Assembly: GCF_000185965.1 (NCBI RefSeq) | Contig: NC_014924.1 | Location: 124,001 to 188,000, forward strand | From: Pseudoxanthomonas suwonensis 11-1 | Lineage (GTDB): Bacteria; Pseudomonadota; Gammaproteobacteria; Xanthomonadales; Xanthomonadaceae | Direction: 5' to 3' | Length of the DNA: 64,000 nucleotides | Part shown: in pieces, positions 57,433 to 64,000 of the stretch | How the letters are laid out: each line of letters begins with the position of its first letter | Position numbering within the stretch: position 1 is the first letter of the stretch | Notes under the pieces: model-generated | Databases searched by the model: none | What the model saw: the letters and a program-made list of their open reading frames with translations, nothing else | What the model was told of the DNA's origin: nothing | Position numbers and translations under genes: made by a program

Positions 57433-58245
57433 ATGCGCATCATCAGCTTCAACGCCAACGGCATCCGCTCGGCCTCCAGCAAGGGTTTCTTCGACTGGCT
57501 GGGCCAGCAGGACGCCGACGTGGTCTGCCTGCAGGAGACCAAGTCGCAGGAACACCAGCTGGCCGATGCCTGCTTCCGCCCGGACGGCCACCACTGCTTC
57601 TACCGCGACGCCACCACCAAGAAGGGCTACAGCGGCGTGGCGATCTACGCCCGGCGCGAGCCGGACGAGGTGCGCACGGTGCTGGGCCGGCCGGACTTCG
57701 ACGACGAGGGCCGCTACATCGAGGCGCGCTTCGGCAACCTCAGCGTGGTCTCCTTCTACATCCCCTCCGGCTCCTCCGGCGAGCTGCGCCAGGGCTACAA
57801 GTTCCAGATCATGGAGTGGCTGAAGCCGGTGCTCGACGAGTGGCTGGCCAGCGGCCGCGAGTACGTGCTGTGCGGCGACTGGAACATCGTCCGTTGCCGC
57901 AAGGACATCAGGAACTGGACCTCCAACCAGAAGAACTCCGGCTGCCTGCCGCCGGAGCGCGCCTGGCTCAACGGCATGATCGGCCCGGACGAGGGCAGCG
58001 ATGGCACCCCGCCGCGGCCCGGCGGCTGGGTCGACGCCTACCGCGCGCTGCATCCGCAGGGCGAGGACTACACCTGGTGGAGCAACCGCGGCGCGGCGCG
58101 CGCCAACAACGTGGGCTGGCGGATCGACTACCAGTTCGTGACCCCGGGCCTGGGGTCGCGCCTGCGCGGCTGCTCGATCTACCGCGAGCAGCGCTTCTCC
58201 GACCACGCCCCGTTCACCGTCGATTACGAAGGCAGCCTGCCGTGA
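57433..58245 (+). CDS. xthA: Exodeoxyribonuclease III (AP endonuclease)
   Basis: The 270-residue Xth-family nuclease has MRIISFNANGIRSA, the metal Glu35 (VCLQETKSQ), the active-site Asp-Asn of CGDWNIV and the His of FSDHAPFTVDY. It cuts at abasic sites and degrades 3' ends of duplex DNA. The variant with KNSGCLPPERAW is the ExoIII-like group common in Xanthomonas. Its stop overlaps the GTG start of the ampG-like gene. Confidence 0.94.
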   Translation: MRIISFNANGIRSASSKGFFDWLGQQDADVVCLQETKSQEHQLADACFRPDGHHCFYRDATTKKGYSGVAIYARREPDEVRTVLGRPDFDDEGRYIEARFGNLSVVSFYIPSGSSGELRQGYKFQIMEWLKPVLDEWLASGREYVLCGDWNIVRCRKDIRNWTSNQKNSGCLPPERAWLNGMIGPDEGSDGTPPRPGGWVDAYRALHPQGEDYTWWSNRGAARANNVGWRIDYQFVTPGLGSRLRGCSIYREQRFSDHAPFTVDYEGSLP

Positions 58246-59552
58246 GTGCGCCCGCCGCCGGCGAGCCGCCGCGCTACAAGGGCTGGGCCGGCATCCGCCG
58301 CGCCTTCGGCACGCCTTCGGCGCTGACCCTGGCCCTGCTCGGCTTCGGCTGCGGCCTGCCGTTCCTGCCGATCGCCTCGATGACCCTGTCCACCCGCCTG
58401 CGCGACGGCGGCCTGGACCTGGGGAGCATCGGCCTGATCAGCCTCGCCAGCTTCTTCTACCTGCTGAAGTTCCTGTGGGCGCCGCTGATCGACCGCTACG
58501 TGTTCGCGCCGCTGGGGCTGCTCGGCCGGCGCCGCTCGTGGCTGCTGGCCGCGCAGCTGGGCGTGGCCGCCGGCCTGGCCGCGCTGGCCTTCACCCGGCC
58601 TGAGCTGGGCGTGGGCCCGCTGGTGGGCTGGGTGCTGTTCACCTCCTTCGCCGGCGCCACCCAGGATTCGGTGGTGGACGCCTACCGCATCGAGGTCGCG
58701 CCGGCGCAAGCCCAGGCCGCGCTGGCGGCGACCTACACCCTCGGCTACCGCATCGGCCTGATCCTCGGCGGCGCCGGTGCGCTGTACCTGGCCGAATTCG
58801 GTGGCTGGACCATGGCCTACCTGGCGATGGCCGCGCTGATGCTGGCCCCGGTGCTGGCGACCCTGCTGTCGCGCGAGCCGGATGCCCCGGAGTCGACCAT
58901 CACCCGCCGGATCGATTTCCTCGGCGCGTTCTGGCAGCCCTTCTCCAGCTACTTCGCCAACAACGGCCTGGCCCTGGGCCTGGTGCTGCTGCTGTTCGTG
59001 GGCCTGTTCAAGTTCCCCGACCAGGTGATCGGGGTGATGGCGGGGCCGTTCTACCTGGACAGCGGCTACACCAAGGCCGACATCGCCACGGTGTCCAAGC
59101 TCTACGGCATCTGGGCCGGCATCGGCGGCGCCTTCCTCGGTGGCCTGTGCGTGGCTGCGTTCGGTTTCAGGAAGATGCTGTTCGTGGCGGCGCTGGGCGT
59201 GGCCCTGTCCAACCTGGCGTTCCTGCTGATGAGCCAGTACCCGTCGCAGATCTGGGCGTTCTACGCGGCGATCACCGCCGACAACGTGGCCCAGGGCTTC
59301 GCCGGCACGGTGCTGGTGGCGTTCATGTCCTCGCTGACCGACCGCAACTTCACCGCCACCCAGTTCGCGCTGCTGGTGTCGCTGGCCAACCTGCCGGGCA
59401 AGTTCGCCGGCGGCGTGTCCGGCTACGTGGTCGAGGCCACCTCGTACGCCACGTTCTTCGTGCTGTCGGCACTGACCGTGATCCCCACCCTGGCGCTGCT
59501 GGCCTGGCTGTGGCCGCGGATCCGCGAGGCGGCTGCCGCTCCACCGCGCTGA
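58242..59552 (+). CDS. ampG: AmpG-like muropeptide MFS permease
   Basis: The GTG start at 58242 overlaps the exonuclease stop (GTGA), giving 436 residues with about 12 hydrophobic helices. The first helix FGCGLPFLPIASMTLSTRLRDGG, LLKFLWAPLIDRY and FAGATQDSVVDAYRIE are typical of AmpG. It imports anhydromuropeptides for cell-wall recycling. anmK, a later recycling step, lies at 62463-63575. Confidence 0.9.
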   Translation: MSAPAAGEPPRYKGWAGIRRAFGTPSALTLALLGFGCGLPFLPIASMTLSTRLRDGGLDLGSIGLISLASFFYLLKFLWAPLIDRYVFAPLGLLGRRRSWLLAAQLGVAAGLAALAFTRPELGVGPLVGWVLFTSFAGATQDSVVDAYRIEVAPAQAQAALAATYTLGYRIGLILGGAGALYLAEFGGWTMAYLAMAALMLAPVLATLLSREPDAPESTITRRIDFLGAFWQPFSSYFANNGLALGLVLLLFVGLFKFPDQVIGVMAGPFYLDSGYTKADIATVSKLYGIWAGIGGAFLGGLCVAAFGFRKMLFVAALGVALSNLAFLLMSQYPSQIWAFYAAITADNVAQGFAGTVLVAFMSSLTDRNFTATQFALLVSLANLPGKFAGGVSGYVVEATSYATFFVLSALTVIPTLALLAWLWPRIREAAAAPPR

Positions 59553-59632
59553 GACTACGTCCGTCGGCGCGTTGACCCGGGGTGGCGTGGGCCATGGCAC
59601 TCTGTCGGCCGCACTTCCCGACCCTGCCGTCC

Positions 59633-59860
59633 ATGCCCGACCTGGTGCTGCGCGACATCGACCCGATCCTGGCCGAACGCATCCAGCGTGTCGCCCTGGC
59701 GCGCGGCTGGGGCCTGCGCGAGACCGCGCTGCGGCTGATCGAGCAGGGCCTGTTCTCGGCCGAGGAGGAAGTCCGCAGCGGCTTCGAGAATCCCGAGGTG
59801 GAGGCGCTGGCCGAAGCCATCGCCGCGCTCAAGGAACTGCCGGCGGGCCGCGGCTTCTAG
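59633..59860 (+). CDS. Small ribbon-helix-helix-like protein
   Basis: The 75-residue protein starts MPDLVLRDIDPILAERIQRV and continues LARGWGLRETALRLIEQGLF, which resembles the DNA-binding arm and helices of FitA/Arc-type antitoxins. The tail is acidic and helical (EVEALAEAIAALKEL). No toxin gene is adjacent, so it may be an orphan regulator. ATG 59633 begins the conserved part; the next ATG upstream (59594) would add an unconvincing leader. Confidence 0.6.
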   Translation: MPDLVLRDIDPILAERIQRVALARGWGLRETALRLIEQGLFSAEEEVRSGFENPEVEALAEAIAALKELPAGRGF

Positions 59861-59903
59861 CCGCGGCACGTGGCCGGGGCGCCGGGTCGCGGCCGGTGCC
59901 TGC

Positions 59904-60605
59904 TCAGTGGCGGGTCGCCTCGCGGCGCACGCCGCCCCGGGCGTCCGGCAGTGCGGTGGCGGACTGGCCACGCGGATGCCGGGCCAGGGCCTTGCGGCGC
60001 TCGCGGACGCTCTGCGCGACATAGGTCAGCGCGGCGGCCATGGCCAGGCTGTAGCCAAGCAGCTCGGTGCATTCCTCGGCCGCGTTCTTGAACACGCGCA
60101 CGTAGTTCCCGGCCAGCAGGCCGTGCCACAGGCTGGTCATGCCGAACAGGCGCGAATAGACCAGCAGCAGGACCAGGCCGATGGTCATCACCGCCGCCGA
60201 CCGCGAGACCAGGAAGCGCGCGGTCGCGGCCAGGGTGGCCTCGCGCTGGCGCAGGGCATGACCCAGGCAGGCCGTGGCCACGGCGGCGACCAGGATCGAC
60301 CACAGGCCGTGGAACAGCAGGTCCCAGACCGCGTCCAGTTCGCGGATCAGCATGCAGGCGAAAAACCCGGCGGCGAGCACGGCGAAGCCGCGCTCCTCCG
60401 CGCGGGCGCGGGCCAGGCGGACGAAGGCCAGCACGGTGGCAAGCAGGAAGCCGAGCTGGGTCAGTTCGACCAGCGACCATTCGCCCACGGCGTCGCCCAG
60501 CACGTGGATGTCCGCGTACAGGAGGGCGACCGGGGTGGCCATGACCAGTGCCAGCAGCAGGGAACGACCCAAGTGGGCCAGCAGGATGTGGCGTTGTTTT
60601 TCCAT
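59904..60605 (-). CDS. Multi-pass inner-membrane protein of unknown function
   Basis: The 233-residue protein has about six hydrophobic segments (near 12-32, 45-62, 74-90, 98-118, 138-153, 180-197). Features include an IRELDAVWD motif between helices and a FKNAAEECTELLGYSLAMAAAL segment before the last helix. The C-terminal 35 residues are Arg-rich and cytoplasmic. I do not recognise the family. A -10-like TAGAAT lies at 60678-60683 (minus strand), giving a leader of about 66 nt. Confidence 0.7.
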   Translation of the reverse strand: MEKQRHILLAHLGRSLLLALVMATPVALLYADIHVLGDAVGEWSLVELTQLGFLLATVLAFVRLARARAEERGFAVLAAGFFACMLIRELDAVWDLLFHGLWSILVAAVATACLGHALRQREATLAATARFLVSRSAAVMTIGLVLLLVYSRLFGMTSLWHGLLAGNYVRVFKNAAEECTELLGYSLAMAAALTYVAQSVRERRKALARHPRGQSATALPDARGGVRREATRH

Positions 60606-60846
60606 CGGGGGGAGGGCTCTCGGGCGCGGGGACTGCCGGCTGTGGCGGGGTCCCGGGGGGAGCGCAGGTCGGGACGGATTCTAGACCCGGCTGCCGGCCG
60701 GGAAGGCGCGGTCCGTGGAACATTGCGTCACCGCCCCGGGGCCCGGGCCCCGGCTCCAGCACGGCGCGCCAGCGCATGTGCACCACGGCGGTGGCAGGCT
60801 TGCCTGGACGGGTGACAGGGCCCAAGGCGCGAACGGAGCGATCCCG

Positions 60847-61353
60847 ATGACCATGCGGATGCGGGCGGTGCAGGCCGACATCACCACCCTGGCGGTGGAT
60901 GCAATCGTCAATGCCGCCAACCGCTCGCTGCTTGGCGGCGGTGGCGTGGACGGCGCGATCCACCGCGCCGCCGGCCCCGGGTTGCTGGAGGAATGCCGTG
61001 CGCTGGGCGGCTGCCCCACCGGCGAGGCCAGGATCACCGGCGGCCACCGCCTGCCGGCACGGCATGTGATCCACACCGTGGGCCCGGTCTGGCAGGGCGG
61101 CGACGCCGGTGAGCGGGCACTGCTGGCGGCGTGCTACCGCAACAGCCTGGTCCTGGCCGAGGCACACGCTTGCGCCACGCTCGCCTTTCCCTCGATCAGC
61201 ACCGGCGTGTACGGCTATCCGCCGGACCTGGCGGCGCCGGTCGCGCTGGCCACCGCCGCGGCGTTTCCGGCCCAGGTGGTGCGCGAGGTGCTGTTCTGCT
61301 GCTACTCCGCACCCGACCTGGCGCGGTACCAGCGCCTGCTGGGCCGCGCCTGA
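60847..61353 (+). CDS. ymdB: Macrodomain O-acetyl-ADP-ribose deacetylase
   Basis: The 168-residue macrodomain has [58 protein letters not shown] and [11 protein letters not shown], the full ADP-ribose pocket of the YmdB class, including the Asn and Asp used in deacetylation. It removes the acetyl group from O-acetyl-ADP-ribose or ADP-ribose from proteins. No sirtuin or ADP-ribosyltransferase gene is nearby. Confidence 0.9.
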   Translation: MTMRMRAVQADITTLAVDAIVNAANRSLLGGGGVDGAIHRAAGPGLLEECRALGGCPTGEARITGGHRLPARHVIHTVGPVWQGGDAGERALLAACYRNSLVLAEAHACATLAFPSISTGVYGYPPDLAAPVALATAAAFPAQVVREVLFCCYSAPDLARYQRLLGRA

Positions 61354-61358
61354 GCGGC

Positions 61359-62414
61359 TCAGGGCAAGGGCAGTGGCTCGTCGAACACCGCCACGTGCGG
61401 CACCCCGTCGGCGCCGATCCATCCCCGGTACATGCCGCCGGTGTTGAACGGCAGGGCGATGCTGCCGTCCGCGCCAAGCACGATGGCGCCACCGTTGCCG
61501 CCGGCAGCGGGGATCTCGCGGTTGATCACCGCCTCGGCCGCCGTGGCCAGCGGCTGCCCGGCCAGGCGCACGCGCGCGCAGATCTCATGCGCGGCGGCGG
61601 CGCGGATGTAGAACTCGCCCCAGCCGGTACCCGACACCGCGCAGCGCGCATCGGCCCAGGTGCCGGCGCCGACCAGTGGGGCGTCGCCGACCCGGCCCCA
61701 GCGCTTGTTGGTCATGCCGCCGGTAGAGGTGCCGGCGGCCAGCTGGCCGGAGCTGTCCAGCGCGACCGCGCCAACGGTACCGAAGTAGGGATGCGCCGGG
61801 GCAGGACCCGCACTGGCCTGGCCACGCTCGCGCGCCAGCGCATCCTGCAGCTGCTGCCAGCGCTTCTCGGTGCGGAACCAGGACGGGTCGACCAGCTCGA
61901 TGCCGCGCTCGCCGGCGAAGGTCTCGGCGCCTTCGCCGACCAGCATCACGTGCGGTGAGTCCTCCATCACCGTGCGCGCCAGGCGGATCGGGTTGCGCAC
62001 CCGGCGCACGCCGGCGATGGCGCCGGCACGGCCGCTGGCGCCGTCCATGATCGCGGCGTCCAGCTCGTTGCGGCCCTCGTGGGTGAACACCGCGCCGCGG
62101 CCGGCGTTGAACTGCGGCGCATCCTCCAGCACCGCGATCGCGGCGGTCACCGCGTCCAGCGCCGAACCGCCCTCGCGCAGCACGGCATGGCCGGCCCGCA
62201 GCGCCGTGGCCAGGGCCTCCCGGGCGGCGGCCTCCTCGGCTGGAGGCAGGCTGGCGCGTTCGACCCCGGCGCCGCCATGCAGCACCAGCAACGGCCCTGC
62301 CGCCGGGGCGCCGTCATGCACCGGATCGGCCTGGTCCGCCGTCGCCCATGCCGGCACTGCCAGCGCGCAGGCCAGTGCCGCCAGCCATGCCTTGCTCCGC
62401 AGTCGCATCCGCAT
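61359..62414 (-). CDS. Isoaspartyl peptidase/L-asparaginase (exported)
   Basis: The 351-residue Ntn hydrolase should self-cleave before the Thr of YFGTVGAVALD to make alpha and beta chains. Other motifs are LLVLHGGAGV, FNAGRGAVFT, DAAIMDGASG, GTSTGGMTNKRWGRVGD and GTGWGEFYIR. It hydrolyses beta-aspartyl dipeptides and L-Asn. Unlike cytoplasmic IaaA, it has a clear signal peptide (about 1-25), so it acts in the periplasm. Its stop lies only 5 nt from the end of the convergent macrodomain gene. Confidence 0.92.
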   Translation of the reverse strand: MRMRLRSKAWLAALACALAVPAWATADQADPVHDGAPAAGPLLVLHGGAGVERASLPPAEEAAAREALATALRAGHAVLREGGSALDAVTAAIAVLEDAPQFNAGRGAVFTHEGRNELDAAIMDGASGRAGAIAGVRRVRNPIRLARTVMEDSPHVMLVGEGAETFAGERGIELVDPSWFRTEKRWQQLQDALARERGQASAGPAPAHPYFGTVGAVALDSSGQLAAGTSTGGMTNKRWGRVGDAPLVGAGTWADARCAVSGTGWGEFYIRAAAAHEICARVRLAGQPLATAAEAVINREIPAAGGNGGAIVLGADGSIALPFNTGGMYRGWIGADGVPHVAVFDEPLPLP

Positions 62415-62462
62415 CCCCGTCTCCTCTCGGTTGGTGGCCGGGCCGCGCCTGCCGGCGCGTGC

Positions 62463-63575
62463 TCAGGCCGGATGTACCACGCCCAGCACGCGCGGCCCGC
62501 GCGCGCCGGTCACGGCCGGCAGGTTGCCCGGGCGTGCGGTCAGGGTCTCGCGCGCCAGCCAGGCGAAGGCCATGGCTTCCACGTAATCCGGGTCCAACCC
62601 ATGCGCCGCGGTGGATTCCACCACCACGCCGGGCAGTCGCGCCGCCAGGCGCGCCATCAATTCCGGGTTGCGCACGCCACCGCCGCACACGATCACCCGC
62701 GCGGTGCCGGGCTGGTGCGCCAGCAGCGCCTCGGCCGCGGTCGCCGCGGTCAGTTCGAGCAGGGTGGCCTGGACGTCGGCCGGTGGCTCGTCGCCGCGCA
62801 GGCGGGCCTCGACCCAGTCCAGATGGAACTGCTCGCGCCCGGTGCTCTTGGGCGGCGGCTGGACGAACCAGGGCTCGTCGAGCAAGCGCTGCAGCAGCGC
62901 CTGGTCGACATTGCCGGAGGCGGCGAAGGCGCCATCGGCATCGAACGCGGCGCCGGTGTGGCGCTGGCACCAGGCATCCAGCAGGGCATTGGCCGGGCCG
63001 GTGTCGAAGCCGCGGACCGCGCCCCCGCGCGGCAGCAGGGTGTAGTTGCCGATGCCGCCGAGGTTGAGGACGGCGCGGTCCTCGGCAGCCGAGTGCAGCA
63101 GGGCGGCATGGAAGGCGGGAACCAGCGGCGCGCCCTGGCCACCGGCGGCAACGTCGCGGCGGCGGAAGTCGCAGGCGGTGGCGATGCCGGTGCGCTCGGC
63201 GATCACCGCGCCGTCGCCGATCTGCAGGGTGAAGGGTACCGGCCCGTGCGGGCGGTGGCGGATGGTCTGGCCGTGCGAGCCGATCGCGGCGACCTGGGCA
63301 GGCGCGACCGCGGCCTGTTCCAGCAGCGCCAGTGCAGCGCCGGCGAAGGCCTCGCCGACCTGCACGTCCAGCCGGCCCAGCTCGTCCAGCGAGTCCGGCT
63401 CACCGCCCTGGCCGAGCGCGACCAGGCGCGCGCGCAGCGCCTCGTCCCAGGGATGGACGCGGGCGGCAACCAGGCGCAGGCCGGTGGTTCCGGGGTGGTC
63501 GGGCAGTTCGACCAGCGCCGCGTCGATGCCGTCGGCGCTGGTGCCTGAGATCAGGCCAAGGAAGAGTCGGGACAT
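62463..63575 (-). CDS. anmK: Anhydro-N-acetylmuramic acid kinase
   Basis: This 370-residue ASKHA kinase has [56 protein letters not shown] and [12 protein letters not shown]. It phosphorylates and opens anhMurNAc in peptidoglycan recycling. The start at 63575 begins [12 protein letters not shown] -10-like TACAAT lies 7 nt upstream (63583-63588, minus strand), so the message may be nearly leaderless. It follows an M23 peptidase gene, a common order. Confidence 0.95.
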   Translation of the reverse strand: MSRLFLGLISGTSADGIDAALVELPDHPGTTGLRLVAARVHPWDEALRARLVALGQGGEPDSLDELGRLDVQVGEAFAGAALALLEQAAVAPAQVAAIGSHGQTIRHRPHGPVPFTLQIGDGAVIAERTGIATACDFRRRDVAAGGQGAPLVPAFHAALLHSAAEDRAVLNLGGIGNYTLLPRGGAVRGFDTGPANALLDAWCQRHTGAAFDADGAFAASGNVDQALLQRLLDEPWFVQPPPKSTGREQFHLDWVEARLRGDEPPADVQATLLELTAATAAEALLAHQPGTARVIVCGGGVRNPELMARLAARLPGVVVESTAAHGLDPDYVEAMAFAWLARETLTARPGNLPAVTGARGPRVLGVVHPA

Positions 63576-63582
63576 GCGCGCC

Positions 63583-63588
63583 ATTGTA
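63583..63588 (-). promoter_or_regulatory. Candidate -10 box of anmK
   Basis: TACAAT on the minus strand ends 7 nt before the anmK ATG, between the M23 peptidase stop and anmK. Confidence 0.4.
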
Positions 63589-63603
63589 GGCGCGGGCGCG
63601 GCC

Positions 63604-64000
63604 TCAGCCGCGCTTGCCGGAGGGCGTGCCGGTGCTGGCGTAGAGCAGCTTTTCCATCGACTCGATGCGCGCCAGGGTCGGGGCGACCTGGGCACGGAAC
63701 GCGGCCAGGGCAGGGCCCTTGAGCGGCTCCGGCGGCGGCATGGTCACCGACAGCGGGTTGCGGTGCTGGCCGTTGACCCGGAATTCGTAATGCAGGTGCG
63801 GGCCGGTGGCCAGGCCGGTGGAGCCGACGTAGCCGATCACCGTGCCCTGCGACACCGTCTGGCCCTGGCGGACCTTGCCGAAGCGCGACATGTGCGCGTA
63901 CAGGGTGGTGTGGCCCTTGCCGTGGTCGAGGATCACCACGTTGCCGTAGCCGCGCTGCTGGCCGACGAACTGCACCCTGGCGTCGCCGGCGGCCATGATC
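63604..64000 (-). CDS. M23 (LytM-type) murein endopeptidase, 5' part missing
   Basis: Only the C-terminal 130 or so residues are in the window; the frame stays open to the edge. It has the LytM core [22 protein letters not shown] and the zinc-binding [20 protein letters not shown]. The upstream zinc ligands (HxxxD) must lie outside. The position before anmK suggests a MepM-like cell-wall cross-link hydrolase. The C-terminal tail is helical. Confidence 0.88.
   Translation of the reverse strand, partial: IMAAGDARVQFVGQQRGYGNVVILDHGKGHTTLYAHMSRFGKVRQGQTVSQGTVIGYVGSTGLATGPHLHYEFRVNGQHRNPLSVTMPPPEPLKGPALAAFRAQVAPTLARIESMEKLLYASTGTPSGKRG

Overview
The window is a GC-rich (about 70%) chromosomal segment that reads as Xanthomonadaceae (Lysobacteraceae), in the Xanthomonas/Stenotrophomonas/Lysobacter/Pseudoxanthomonas/Luteimonas group. 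The best evidence is an Ax21-family outer-membrane protein, the OleABCD long-chain olefin genes, a cyclic-nucleotide-binding GGDEF protein next to a class III cyclase as in Xanthomonas campestris, GTAG-type REP elements, and a LysR gene divergent from aceB-aceA. I see no insertion sequence, prophage, rRNA, tRNA or CRISPR array. Coding density is high, and many genes overlap by ATGA or GTGA.

Left part (1-6412): a tightly coupled envelope redox operon encodes a truncated thioredoxin-like protein, a stand-alone DsbD-alpha-like domain, a di-heme peroxidase, DsbD, a TlpA-like thioredoxin, YceI and a PrxQ peroxiredoxin. Six tandem 42-bp repeats follow. Positions 6413-10818 hold a CysB-like regulator, ax21 with a structured 3' end, trmL, a small secreted repeat protein and an SDR gene. 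Positions 10914-20653 carry an M16 protease, a DUF4156 lipoprotein and the ole pathway: OleA condenses acyl-CoAs, OleD reduces the product, OleC makes the beta-lactone and OleB decarboxylates it. Two unrelated minus-strand genes (YecA/SEC-C and YkgJ types) lie among the ole genes.

Middle part (20721-35144): a DUF1328 peptide, ubiJ-ubiB, a second M16 protease, truC, arfB, an acyltransferase, a photolyase, two small or unknown membrane proteins, and the glyoxylate bypass (LysR regulator, malate synthase, isocitrate lyase) with a 21-bp palindrome in the divergent promoter.

The most interesting block is 35265-40449. A cNMP-binding/GGDEF diguanylate cyclase is followed 11 nt later by a membrane class III cyclase with a repeat domain. 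A 101-residue RiPP-like precursor lies convergent to the cyclase, and a SagB-like FMN dehydrogenase is divergent from the precursor. This joins a probable cyclic-nucleotide to c-di-GMP relay to an essentially uncharacterised peptide-modification cassette.

Right part (40623-64000) is mostly housekeeping: comM, ubiK, a PII protein, a lipopolysaccharide-kinase-like protein, speE and speA, an SDR, a SPOR protein, argS, DUF1697, radC, coaBC-dut-phosphomannomutase, pyrE, exoIII, ampG, a macrodomain protein, an isoaspartyl peptidase, anmK and the 3' part of an M23 peptidase gene. Recurrent regulatory architecture includes -10 boxes exactly 6 nt before start codons, which suggests leaderless mRNAs, and perfect GC hairpins without T-tracts just after stop codons.
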